Source: Phelpsiimicrobium sp043802125 (GTDB lineage: Bacteria > Omnitrophota > Gorgyraeia > Velamenicoccales > Velamenicoccaceae). From it: a stretch of DNA of 21,912 bases. Shown piece after piece: positions 1 to 6,616 of the stretch. The stretch lies in NCBI GenBank assembly GCA_043802125.1, contig JAZDLG010000074.1:1-21912 (forward strand), read 5' to 3'. The notes under the pieces were generated by a model, which worked only from the letters and a program-made list of their open reading frames with translations, was not told where the DNA came from and made no database searches. A program made the position numbers and the translations under genes. Position 1 is the stretch's first letter. Each line of letters starts with the position of its first letter.

Positions 1-105
1 TAAAATAGGCATCATCGCGCGCACGCGCGGCTGGTCTGCGTCGCACGTAGCCAAATACCCCATACCCGCGTCCAAAACCATCTGCTTGATCACGTCTAAA
101 GACAT
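1..105 (-). CDS. PPOX-fold flavin protein, N-terminal part (cut by window edge)
   Basis: Only the first 35 codons lie in the window. The peptide starts MSLDVIKQMVLDAGMGYLAT and continues CDADQPRVRAMMPIL. The pattern 'ATCDxDQPRVR' is typical of the first strand pair of pyridoxamine 5'-phosphate oxidase-like FMN-binding proteins. The start is well supported: a strong Shine-Dalgarno sequence, GGAGG, lies just upstream (about 111-115 on the minus strand). The gene follows xdhC by 26 bases and is probably co-transcribed with it. The FMN or other cofactor (F420, haem) and the substrate cannot be told from this fragment. Confidence 0.75.
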   Translation of the reverse strand, partial: MSLDVIKQMVLDAGMGYLATCDADQPRVRAMMPIL

Positions 106-131
106 AACATCCTCCTCGCCAGCGTATTGCT

Positions 132-893
132 TTAAGCCCGAACCACTGCGACAAGCTCGGCAGCGATAGCTACCGCTATCTCTTCCGGTGTCTCAGCGCC
201 GATATCCAAACCGACAGGCGTATGGACGCACTTGAGTTCGCTTTTTTTAAAACCCTTTTTAGCTAACGCGCTAAAGACAAGTTTTATCTTGGCATCGCTG
301 CCTATCATCCCTATGTAACCGGCGCCTGTCTTTAAAGCTGCTTCCAAGCTCTCCATATCAAATGCATGGCCGTGCGTGACGATAACGATAAAAGTATTCT
401 TATCTATGGGTGTTTTTTTGAAGGCCTCTTTGTAGGGCGCGCAGATTAATCTGTCTGCGTGAGGAAATCGGCTAGCACTTGCGAATGCGCGGCGGTTATC
501 CGCTATTACGACTTCAAACCCTAAAAGCTTTGTGATAAGTGAGAGTGCCAGGCCTATGTGGCCTGCGCCCGCGATTATTATTTTCTTATCAGGTTCTAAC
601 ACCTCAAGAAAAATTGAGACCTCGCCGCCGCAGACCTGCAGGCCGGACTTCCTGTCAAGAAGGTAAGTCTTTAAAAAAGACTTTTTTCTTTTTAAAGCGT
701 CAAGCGCGTCGGCGATAACGGTCTTTTCCAGCTTCCCTCCGCCGATGGTCCCTTCAATGGAGGCGTCTTTATAGACGATCATCTTTGCGCCTATCTTGCG
801 CGGGCTTGAGCCTCGTGAAGATACGGCCGTTGCCAGAACGCAGGAATTATTCTGCGCCAGGGTTTCAAGAATCTTGTTGAATAGCTTGACCAT
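132..893 (-). CDS. xdhC: XdhC/CoxI family molybdenum hydroxylase maturation factor
   Basis: The 253-residue protein has the two-part layout of XdhC. An N-terminal XdhC/CoxI domain carries SSPRK (29-33), a GGG stretch (51-53) and VCGG (87-90). A C-terminal Rossmann domain carries the nucleotide-binding loop AGAGHIG (108-114). Family members bind the molybdenum cofactor, help its sulfuration and hand it to xanthine-dehydrogenase-type enzymes. This fits the hydroxylase operon at 1481-5077 and the neighbouring mocA. An in-frame TAG two codons upstream fixes the start at this ATG or later. There is no Shine-Dalgarno sequence; a TATTAT -10-like element ends only 8 bases before the ATG, so the transcript may be leaderless. 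The protein is cytoplasmic. Confidence 0.9.
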   Translation of the reverse strand: MVKLFNKILETLAQNNSCVLATAVSSRGSSPRKIGAKMIVYKDASIEGTIGGGKLEKTVIADALDALKRKKSFLKTYLLDRKSGLQVCGGEVSIFLEVLEPDKKIIIAGAGHIGLALSLITKLLGFEVVIADNRRAFASASRFPHADRLICAPYKEAFKKTPIDKNTFIVIVTHGHAFDMESLEAALKTGAGYIGMIGSDAKIKLVFSALAKKGFKKSELKCVHTPVGLDIGAETPEEIAVAIAAELVAVVRA

Positions 894-907
894 TGTGTTC
901 TATAATA
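877..907. promoter_or_regulatory. Putative bidirectional promoter shared by xdhC and mocA
   Basis: On the plus strand TTGAAT (877-882) and TATAAT (901-906) are 18 bases apart and point at mocA, whose ATG is at 919. On the minus strand the same bases read TATTAT (907-902), pointing at xdhC, whose ATG is at 893; its -35 is poor. The -10 block TATAATA can therefore serve both directions. It lies 12 bases (mocA) and 8 bases (xdhC) from the start codons, leaving almost no 5' leader. This is a sequence-pattern call only. Confidence 0.5.
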
Positions 908-918
908 AAACTACCTAT

Positions 919-1530
919 ATGATATCTTGTATTCTATTAGCCGCTGGATCAAACACAAGATTCGGCTCACCTAAAGCCCTGGTGCGCATTGGCGCTAATT
1001 GCGTCATTGAGCGCATACTGACAATGCTGCTTGATACAAAAGCCTCTGAGATCATCGTAGTGCTCGGCGCGGATGCCGAAAAAATATCTTCAAAAATACC
1101 AAAAAATTCAGGCATCAAGATCGTATTGAACGAGAGCTATTCTCTGGGCCAGACATCTTCGTTTAAGGCCGGGCTTACGAACCTGGACTCAAATACCGAG
1201 GGCATCCTTCTTTTGCCTGTTGATATGCCCTTTATCAAAAAAGAGACGATAAACCTCTTGATAGAAGTTTTTCTAAAGAATCCGTCTTTGATCGTGGTGC
1301 CGACCTATGAAGGCAAAAATGGCCACCCGCCGATCTTTTCAAAGAGGTTATTCCGGGATTTTAAAGATCTGAAAAACGATGAGCCCTTGTCAACGCTCAT
1401 GCGTAAACACGAAAAAGAAACCTTGAAACTTCCTGTCAATGACGCAGGATGTATCCGGTCTTTCAACACACCGCAAGAATTCAAACAGCTTCTTTCTCTT
1501 TTATCGCCTTCAAAACCTTCTGGGGCGTGA
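919..1530 (+). CDS. mocA: MocA/MobA-like molybdenum cofactor nucleotidyltransferase
   Basis: The 203-residue protein begins MISCILLAAGSNTRFGSPKA, the LxAAGxSxRxGxxK nucleotide-binding signature of the MobA/MocA-type NTP-transferase fold, and contains LLLPVDMPFI with the metal-binding Asp. The family member that serves xanthine dehydrogenase-type enzymes is MocA, which joins CMP to molybdopterin. The neighbouring xdhC and hydroxylase genes favour that over MobA (GMP). The reading frame is open further upstream to 796, but that part is antisense to xdhC and the fold starts at 919. It is the only plus-strand gene in the window. Its last 50 bases overlap the 3' end of the hydroxylase large subunit tail to tail. 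No clear Shine-Dalgarno sequence is seen. Confidence 0.88.
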   Translation: MISCILLAAGSNTRFGSPKALVRIGANCVIERILTMLLDTKASEIIVVLGADAEKISSKIPKNSGIKIVLNESYSLGQTSSFKAGLTNLDSNTEGILLLPVDMPFIKKETINLLIEVFLKNPSLIVVPTYEGKNGHPPIFSKRLFRDFKDLKNDEPLSTLMRKHEKETLKLPVNDAGCIRSFNTPQEFKQLLSLLSPSKPSGA

Positions 1531-3796
1531 TAGGCAAGTCTTTTATCTGAACCCCTATTGCGTCATGGATCGCGTTAGCAATGGCCGCGGCGGTCGGCAA
1601 TAATGACGCCTCGCCCATACCCTTTGCGCCAAAAGGCCCCTGGGGATCATTGGTCTCTATAAAAATTGACTCTATAGGCGTAATATCAGTGGCGCGAGGT
1701 ATCCTGTATTTTGAAAAGCTGGGGTTCACCACGCGGCCTTCGTTGAATTTTAAGTCCTCATGAAGGGTATAGCCGATACCCATGATGATAGATCCCTCTA
1801 TCTGGCCATGTACACTCGCCGGATTAATAGGGTAGCCTATATCATGGACATCATACATCTTTATCACCTTCACTTGCCCTGTTTTTTTGTTCACTTCAAC
1901 TTCCGCGACCTGGGCCTCAAAACCATAGCTGCCGGAGACATTTCCCTCTCCGGTCCTAAAATCTATAGGCGTTGTCTTAGGATTATAGCTGCCGCGGCCT
2001 ATGATCAAATGGCCGTAATTAAAGGAGTGACAAAGCTGTATTGCCCGGTCAAAAGACATGACAAATGAGCCGTCTTGTTTTTTTACGACTTGCTCATCGC
2101 GGATGTCCAGAGCGTCTTTTTCTAATTTTAGCTCAGATGCCACAACTTCTAATATCTGCCTCTTGGCATCCGTCGCGGCATTCTTCGTAGCATTACCGGA
2201 GATAAAAGTCACGCGGCTGGCGAAACTACCCGTGTCAAAAGGCGTTATCTCTGTATCCGCGGCCTTTACCCTGACGCGCTCATAGGCAACACCCAGCTCC
2301 TGGGCCGCTATCTGAGCCATGGCTGTATCCGAACCCTGGCCCGTATCAGCCGCGCCCGTAAAAAGATAAACAGACCCATCCTCTTCCACTTTGATTATGG
2401 AACCTGCAGACTCGTGGGCCTTATACATCTTTGAGCCCATAACGTCAGCAGCCACAGCCATGCCTATGCCTCTGGCGACGTCTCCTCGTTTATCATCTTT
2501 CCTGTTGTATTTGTCTTTCCAGTTACTCACATCGGCTGCTTTTTTAATGCAATCTTTAAGGCCGTTTGAAGAAAGGATGAGTTTGTTTATAGTGGTCATG
2601 TTTGAATCTGTCGCGTTTTTAAGACGGAATTCCACAGGGTCCATGCCGATGCCGCGCGCGAGCATATCCATGTGCGACTCAATGGCAAAACCTGACTGCA
2701 CGCCGCCAAACCCGCGGATCGCGCCGCAAATAGGATTATTCGTATAGACGCGAAAACCCATGATGCGTATATTCGTTATCTTATACACCATGAAGATGCG
2801 CATAATGGCCGCCGCAATGACCGTCGGCCCATAGCTGCAATAAGCGCCGCCGTCCGCGATGACCTCGCCGGTTATGGCCATGAGCGTGCCGTCGCGCTTG
2901 ACTCCGGATTTAAGCTTGTAGATCATCGGGTGTTTGCGCCTGGTAAAAGAAAACTCCTCTTGACGGGTGCAGCATATCTTGACAGGCAGGCCGCCGCTTT
3001 TCTTGGACAAAAGACAGGCCGCGAAATCCATGGGTAACATCTCCAATTTCCCTCCGAAACCGCCGCCTACATTAAGTTTCACAACACGTATATCCGCCTC
3101 GGCCATCCTTAAAGTTTTGGAGAGCGCCTCGCGGACTTTAAAAGGAGCCTGGGTTGATGTCCATAGCGTGATGCGGTCGCCTGAGACTTCATATTGACCA
3201 ATCGAGACGTGCGGCTCCAGCGCGCAATGGGCCGCGCTCTGGAGGACAAATACATCTTCCCTGACATAGTCGGATTCTTTAAGCCCCTTATCCGCGTCGC
3301 CGAACTGGACCGGCATCATGACGCCTATGTTATTCATCGCGTTGTGTATCTGAGGCGCGCCGGGTTTCATGGCTAAAACCGCGTCAAAAACAGCCGGCAG
3401 GCATTCATACTTGACGCTAATAAGAGAAAGCGCTTTTTGGGCTGTCTCTTCGTCTACGGCAGCCACAGCGGCAATTTCATCGCCGATATAACGCACTTTC
3501 TCGGATTCAAGCGCCATCTGGTCTACGGTATTAGGAAAGAAAAATTCATTGGACCCGAATTTTATCTTAAACGTATCTTCGGCCGTGATCACGGCAGCCA
3601 CCCCTTCTAATTTTTCAGCTTTAGATGTATCAATACTTAAGATCCTCGCGTGTGGATGAGGGCTGCGCAACATCTTCCCTACCAACATACCGGGAAGTCT
3701 TAGATCAAAAGCGTAGACAGCCTCGCCTGTAGCCTTTTTACGGGCATCAATGCGGGGCACGCTCTTTCCAACAGGGCTTGTTGTTCTATTTTCCAT
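1481..3796 (-). CDS. Molybdenum hydroxylase large (molybdopterin-binding) subunit, xanthine dehydrogenase family
   Basis: The 771-residue protein is a full-length molybdopterin-binding subunit of the xanthine dehydrogenase/aldehyde oxidase family. Visible marks are the substrate-domain start (KATGEAVYAFDL, near 21), the cofactor loop GGGFGGK (244-250), RGFGG (361-365), TGQGSDT, and the C-terminal GAKGMGE with the conserved catalytic Glu at 729. DTGSFASR and the general pattern recall 4-hydroxybenzoyl-CoA reductase and purine hydroxylase large subunits, but I cannot assign the substrate. It is the third gene of the FAD, 2Fe-2S, Mo operon and overlaps the 2Fe-2S gene by 11 bases. No signal peptide is present, so it is cytoplasmic. 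Electrons would pass from Mo through two 2Fe-2S clusters to FAD. Confidence 0.93.
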   Translation of the reverse strand: MENRTTSPVGKSVPRIDARKKATGEAVYAFDLRLPGMLVGKMLRSPHPHARILSIDTSKAEKLEGVAAVITAEDTFKIKFGSNEFFFPNTVDQMALESEKVRYIGDEIAAVAAVDEETAQKALSLISVKYECLPAVFDAVLAMKPGAPQIHNAMNNIGVMMPVQFGDADKGLKESDYVREDVFVLQSAAHCALEPHVSIGQYEVSGDRITLWTSTQAPFKVREALSKTLRMAEADIRVVKLNVGGGFGGKLEMLPMDFAACLLSKKSGGLPVKICCTRQEEFSFTRRKHPMIYKLKSGVKRDGTLMAITGEVIADGGAYCSYGPTVIAAAIMRIFMVYKITNIRIMGFRVYTNNPICGAIRGFGGVQSGFAIESHMDMLARGIGMDPVEFRLKNATDSNMTTINKLILSSNGLKDCIKKAADVSNWKDKYNRKDDKRGDVARGIGMAVAADVMGSKMYKAHESAGSIIKVEEDGSVYLFTGAADTGQGSDTAMAQIAAQELGVAYERVRVKAADTEITPFDTGSFASRVTFISGNATKNAATDAKRQILEVVASELKLEKDALDIRDEQVVKKQDGSFVMSFDRAIQLCHSFNYGHLIIGRGSYNPKTTPIDFRTGEGNVSGSYGFEAQVAEVEVNKKTGQVKVIKMYDVHDIGYPINPASVHGQIEGSIIMGIGYTLHEDLKFNEGRVVNPSFSKYRIPRATDITPIESIFIETNDPQGPFGAKGMGEASLLPTAAAIANAIHDAIGVQIKDLPITPQKVLKAIKEKEAV

Positions 3797-4259
3797 CTTT
3801 TAACATTTGCGACGCTTCACGCACAGCATCTATTATCTTAATATATCCTGTGCAACGGCAGAGATTGCCATCAAGGCCGCCGGCTATTTCTTCATCCGTA
3901 GGGCTGGGGTTCTCGTCCAAAAGGGCCTTAGCAGCCAGGATCATCCCCGGTGTGCAAAAACCGCACTGGATAGCGCCATTCCTAACAAATGATTCCTGCA
4001 AAGGATGAAGGCTGCCTCTTTGCGCTATTCCCTCTATGGTTACAACCTCATGCCCGTCAACATCCGCGGCCAGAATAAGGCACGAAAGGCAATTCTTTCC
4101 GTCCAAAAGGACAGTGCAGACGCCGCAATCTCCTTCAAGGCAGCTGTATTTTGTGCCCAACAACCCGAGCCGATCGCGAAGCGTCTCTATCAAAAGCTCA
4201 GAATCCCGGACTGTGAGAACATGCGCTTTTTTATTTATTTTTACTCTTACCTTTCTCAT
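3786..4259 (-). CDS. Molybdenum hydroxylase 2Fe-2S (small) subunit
   Basis: At 157 residues this has the usual length of a CoxS/XdhC-type small subunit. The N-terminal plant-type ferredoxin domain holds C40, C45, C48 and C60 (CLEGDCGVC...C). The C-terminal four-helix domain holds the second cluster, C99 and C102 (QCGFCTPGMI) plus C134 and C136 (LCRCTGY). Both clusters look complete. The ATG overlaps the stop of the FAD subunit by 4 bases, and the stop overlaps the large subunit by 11 bases, which points to translational coupling and equal supply of the three subunits. Confidence 0.95.
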   Translation of the reverse strand: MRKVRVKINKKAHVLTVRDSELLIETLRDRLGLLGTKYSCLEGDCGVCTVLLDGKNCLSCLILAADVDGHEVVTIEGIAQRGSLHPLQESFVRNGAIQCGFCTPGMILAAKALLDENPSPTDEEIAGGLDGNLCRCTGYIKIIDAVREASQMLKDGK

Positions 4260-5077
4260 AAAATCCCCAAGAGCGATTCAAGGTCTGTAGCCAGACAGCG
4301 TAAGCGGTATTCGTCAAGCCTCAATTTTTCAACATCTTTATTCAAGGCCTGCGTAACGCTCTTTAATGAAACCTCTTTCGGGTGCAAGCCCTCCATAGCG
4401 GCAGCCACTTCTTTAAGTTTTACGGGAAAAGACACGGTAGTGTTGACAACCAAAACAACGCCTGAAAGCTTGCCCTTCTTTAAAGAGGCAAAGAAGGCGA
4501 GCGCCAAAGACGGCACGTCAACCACCATGGTCTTTGTGTGCCTGAAATAAAAGCTTAAACAATCACTTTTAGGAATGATCACTTTGGTCAGGATAAATTT
4601 TTTAGGCGGCTTGGATCCGAGAAACTCTTGAATGCTGACTACTTTTTCCTTGCGTTTCGTTGCAATAGATACCTTGGCACTCATGGAAATAAGGACAGCC
4701 GGCAGATCTACCCAGAAGAAGCGCGAGGCAATATTGCCTCCTATGGTCGCCATGTTCCGTATGGGTGTCGTGGCTAGCTTAGAGCAGGCTTCAACAAGCG
4801 AAGGAAAGTTTTTCCTGATGACGCCTGAGGCAGAGATCTCTGCCATTGTGGCCATGGCGCCGATGGCCACAACACCTTTTGAATCCTTTATACCGCGCAG
4901 AGCTGAAACCTTTTTAAGGCCAACGACATCTGTCGGATATTTCGCCGTCTTTTTAAGATGATTTAAAGAAAATGTTCCGCCTCCCAAGACAAGCGGGTAG
5001 CTGGCATTCTGTAATAAACCCAGGGCCTCTTTTAATGTTGCAGGCGTATAATACTTAAAATCCTTCAATAAACCCAT
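4256..5077 (-). CDS. Molybdenum hydroxylase FAD-binding (medium) subunit
   Basis: The 273-residue protein is a CoxM-type flavin subunit. It begins MGLLKDFKYYTPATLKEAL, the usual start of this family, with the FAD pyrophosphate motif LGGGT (31-35) and ATIGGN (110-115), followed by the CO-dehydrogenase flavoprotein C-terminal domain. I chose the ATG at 5077 because AAGGAA lies about 9 bases upstream and the family fold starts there. The frame remains open to 5176, but that extension translates the hairpin-rich leader and has no family similarity. It is the first gene of the operon and overlaps the 2Fe-2S gene by 4 bases. A promoter and repeat copies lie upstream. Confidence 0.9.
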   Translation of the reverse strand: MGLLKDFKYYTPATLKEALGLLQNASYPLVLGGGTFSLNHLKKTAKYPTDVVGLKKVSALRGIKDSKGVVAIGAMATMAEISASGVIRKNFPSLVEACSKLATTPIRNMATIGGNIASRFFWVDLPAVLISMSAKVSIATKRKEKVVSIQEFLGSKPPKKFILTKVIIPKSDCLSFYFRHTKTMVVDVPSLALAFFASLKKGKLSGVVLVVNTTVSFPVKLKEVAAAMEGLHPKEVSLKSVTQALNKDVEKLRLDEYRLRCLATDLESLLGIL

Positions 5078-5107
5078 TAACGTATTCCTTAAATTAGTGC
5101 TCAAGAT

Positions 5108-5146
5108 CCCCGCAAAAACCGCGGGGGGGGTCCCGCTAACGCGGGA
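5108..5146. repeat. Two adjacent GC-rich hairpins in the hydroxylase operon leader
   Basis: CCCCGC (5108-5113) pairs with GCGGGG (5121-5126), and TCCCGC (5131-5136) pairs with GCGGGA (5141-5146) around a TAAC loop. They lie 31-70 bases upstream of the FAD-subunit start, inside the likely mRNA leader. The second stem is followed by GATTTCAC, an 8-mer that also touches hairpins at 9251 and 19648. No U-run follows, so a simple terminator is unlikely. They may be part of a dispersed repeat or a leader structure. Confidence 0.6.
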
Positions 5147-5176
5147 TTTCACTAAAATTGACAATGTGGTATTCAA

Positions 5177-5209
5177 ATTTCGCTAAAATACGCGCCTTCA
5201 GCGCACATT
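5177..5209 (-). repeat. Partial copy (A) of the MCAEG dispersed repeat
   Basis: On the minus strand this stretch reads ATGTGCGCTGAAGGCGCG followed by AGCGAAAT. It matches the first half of the 67-bp repeat at 5215-5281 and encodes MCAEGAYFSEI followed by a stop. It sits directly downstream of copy B in the same orientation. Confidence 0.65.
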
Positions 5210-5272
5210 AAGTCTCATCCTACCTCGCCTTCGGCTCCATAGGATTTCGCTGAATGTGCCTTCAGCGCACAT
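5198..5272 (-). CDS. Possible 24-residue leader peptide in the repeat (MCAEG mini-ORF)
   Basis: The mini-ORF starts in repeat copy B as MCAEGTFSEILWSRRRGR, continues six more residues and stops inside repeat copy A. It lies 12 bases downstream of a good -10 (TATAAT, 5285-5290) and ahead of the hydroxylase operon. The same reading frame is open in the copy at 20869-20935. The peptide matches no family I know. It could be a translated leader or a chance frame in a repeat; two copies keeping the frame is weak support for translation. Confidence 0.25.
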   Translation of the reverse strand: MCAEGTFSEILWSRRRGRMRLNVR

Positions 5273-5281
5273 TTTGGTGCT
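5215..5281 (-). repeat. 67-bp dispersed repeat, copy B
   Basis: This copy matches 20869-20935 at 58 of 67 positions without gaps (my hand alignment). On the minus strand it runs from AGCACC through ATGTGCGC and AGCGAAATCCT to GGATGA. It contains short internal palindromes (GTGCGC...GGCACA, TGCGCTGAAGGC) and an in-frame ATG. It sits between chrA and the hydroxylase operon, just after a promoter. Confidence 0.85.
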
Positions 5282-5284
5282 CAA

Positions 5285-5313
5285 ATTATACCAAAGAATC
5301 ATATAAATCGCAA
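5285..5313 (-). promoter_or_regulatory. Putative sigma70-type promoter of the hydroxylase operon
   Basis: On the minus strand TTGCGA (5313-5308), a 17-base spacer and TATAAT (5290-5285) form a good housekeeping-type promoter. The -35 lies inside the last codons of chrA. Transcription would start near 5278 and run through repeat copies B and A and two hairpins before the FAD-subunit start at 5077, giving a leader of about 200 bases. Confidence 0.55.
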
Positions 5314-5826
5314 GAAAGCGCCCAATAGGCCGGCAAGGACGATAATAACGGCGGGTTCTATCTTTGTAAACATAAAAAGGGCAAAGGCCACGACTACAAC
5401 CGCAACAGAAACCCAGCTAGCCAATTGCTTCAGGGATATGGTCTGGAATGCAACGGCTATTATCATGGCAAACATAACAAGCTCTATCACTTTAAGAGCG
5501 CCTTTGACATGAGGAGCAGCCTTAAACCTCGCATAAAACACAGAGACCATCATGACAAAACACGCCGGCGCAAGCAAATTTGCAAAATTGGTGATGACAA
5601 CGCCCAAATATCCGCCCATCTTATAACCCACGTAGGTCGCGTATTTAACGGAAATAGCGCCCGGAAAGATCTTGACGAAACCGGAGACATCAAGGAATTC
5701 AGAGTTGGTCAACCAATGATATTTTTCAACGATCTCCTTCTCCGTAAGAGGCAAAAACGAATAAGCGCCGCCTATGGCGAATAATCCGATCTTAAAAAAC
5801 GATAAGAACAATTGCCAGTAGATCAT
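5299..5826 (-). CDS. chrA: Short-chain CHR family (ChrA-type) transporter, single half-size unit
   Basis: The 175-residue protein is strongly hydrophobic, with about five possible membrane segments. It carries the CHR signatures FFKIGLFAIGGAYSFLP near the N-terminus and FPGAISVKYATYVGYKMGG in the middle. Large CHR proteins contain two such halves, and short ones usually occur as adjacent gene pairs. Here only one half is present, with non-coding sequence and unrelated genes on both sides. Chromate transport is known only for some family members, so the substrate is open; its place between molybdenum cofactor genes suggests, weakly, another oxyanion. There is no Shine-Dalgarno sequence at the ATG. 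The upstream 240 bases hold a large structured element. Confidence 0.85.
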   Translation of the reverse strand: MIYWQLFLSFFKIGLFAIGGAYSFLPLTEKEIVEKYHWLTNSEFLDVSGFVKIFPGAISVKYATYVGYKMGGYLGVVITNFANLLAPACFVMMVSVFYARFKAAPHVKGALKVIELVMFAMIIAVAFQTISLKQLASWVSVAVVVVAFALFMFTKIEPAVIIVLAGLLGAFLRFI

Positions 5827-5849
5827 TTTAACTTTTATTTATTCGGTTG

Positions 5850-6055
5850 CGCAAAAGTAATGGAAGATTCTTTAAGCCCACAATCAGGAACTTTTTGGCA
5901 CGTCATTTCGCACCAGTCTGCAAGCCTGCCTGCTGGTAGGCAGGGAGTTAGGGCAAGCGAAGTGCCCGACACGATGTCGGGCGGAACGAGCGAGCCCTAA
6001 ACCGCAGCAGACGGCAAAAAGTTCCGTGGGCCAAGAAGCTTCTATTGCTTTTGCG
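5850..6055. repeat. 206-nt multi-stem inverted-repeat element
   Basis: Outer arms 5850-5897 and 6015-6055 are imperfect inverted repeats. CGCAAAAG pairs with CTTTTGCG, the middle pairs with small gaps, and GGAACTTTTTG pairs with CAAAAAGTTCC. An inner pair GTCTGC/GCAGAC (5916-5921, 6007-6012) follows. The closed region holds two more hairpins: CCTGCCT/AGGCAGG (5925-5944) and TTAGGGC/GCCCTAA (5948-6000), the latter enclosing GCCCGACA/TGTCGGGC (5964-5982). One frame across it reads SLPAGRQ, which I take as spurious. It fills the gap between mog and chrA. It could be a non-autonomous mobile element, a dispersed repeat or a structured RNA. Confidence 0.75.
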
Positions 6056-6066
6056 TTATTCAATAA

Positions 6067-6600
6067 TTAATGCCCTTCTCCCCTGATCATCGCAAAGGCG
6101 TGAGGAATAATATCAGCTATTGTCTCAAAAGATTCCTCGGCCCCCTTGGGGCTACCGGGCAGATTAATGATCAGCGTATTTTTTCTAACGCCCGCCACAG
6201 AACGCGACAGAACAGCGTATTTTGTATGCCTTAAACCTTCAAGCCTTGAGAATTCTGCGATGCCCGGGACCTCTTTTTCAATAACCTCTCTGGTCGCCTC
6301 AGGAGTCACATCGCGAGGCGATAACCCCGTTCCTCCGCTGGTCAATATAAGTTTTATCCTAAGCTCGTCCGCAATAAATTTTAAGAGCCCAGCGATCTTT
6401 TTCTTATTGTCTGCTACGATCTCTTCTCTTAACACGTGCGCGCCCCTGGCTTTAAGCAGCCTAACCAGGCACTTGCCTGAGTCATCTTCGCGAATACCTT
6501 TCGCGCAAGAATCACTCACTGTCAGGACTGCGGCCGTGATCCCCTTAAAAGACGTCGATTTCATCGACTTCGTCGACTTCGTCGACTTCGCCGGCTTCAT
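6067..6600 (-). CDS. mog: Molybdopterin adenylyltransferase (Mog/MoaB family)
   Basis: The 177-residue protein shows the MoCF-biosynthesis fold: AAVLTVSDS near 23-31, TSGGTGLSPRDVTPEAT with the substrate-binding GGTG and DVTPE, and NLPGSPKG near the C-terminus. Family members adenylylate molybdopterin before molybdate insertion, which serves the hydroxylase encoded downstream. Residues 1-18 (MKPAKSTKSTKSMKSTSF) are not part of the family fold; they come from a 9-bp tandem repeat that includes the start codon. An internal ATG (codon 13, at 6564) is an alternative start. The gene follows the AsmA-like gene by 16 bases. Ribosome-binding signals are weak (GGGA about 8 bases upstream). Confidence 0.92.
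   Translation of the reverse strand: MKPAKSTKSTKSMKSTSFKGITAAVLTVSDSCAKGIREDDSGKCLVRLLKARGAHVLREEIVADNKKKIAGLLKFIADELRIKLILTSGGTGLSPRDVTPEATREVIEKEVPGIAEFSRLEGLRHTKYAVLSRSVAGVRKNTLIINLPGSPKGAEESFETIADIIPHAFAMIRGEGH
6551..6600. repeat. 9-bp tandem repeat encoding the Mog N-terminal extension
   Basis: Units of TTCRTCGAC repeat from 6560 (TTCATCGAC, TTCGTCGAC twice, then a diverged TTCGCCGGC), with a further degenerate unit before. On the minus strand they code for KST repeats. Slippage changing whole units would keep the mog frame intact. Confidence 0.8.
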
Positions 6601-6616
6601 AGTGTTTCCCGATTAT

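Noticed and set aside
796..918. Upstream extension of mocA by 41 codons
   Set aside because: It is antisense to the start of xdhC, has no family similarity, and the nucleotide-binding signature begins right at the ATG at 919.
5078..5176. Upstream extension of the FAD subunit by 33 codons
   Set aside because: It translates two hairpins and leader sequence; the ATG at 5077 has AAGGAA upstream and matches the family start.
5177..5281. CRISPR array
   Set aside because: Only one full and one partial copy with a few bases between them; the third copy is 15 kb away and no cas genes are present.
5078..5298. Molybdenum cofactor riboswitch in the hydroxylase leader
   Set aside because: The leader is made of repeat copies and two simple hairpins; I could not fit the multi-helix Moco riboswitch pattern.
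5812..6000. Plus-strand frame reading SLPAGRQ as a small gene
   Set aside because: It runs through nested hairpins of the structured element; I regard the peptide as a by-product of a palindromic repeat.
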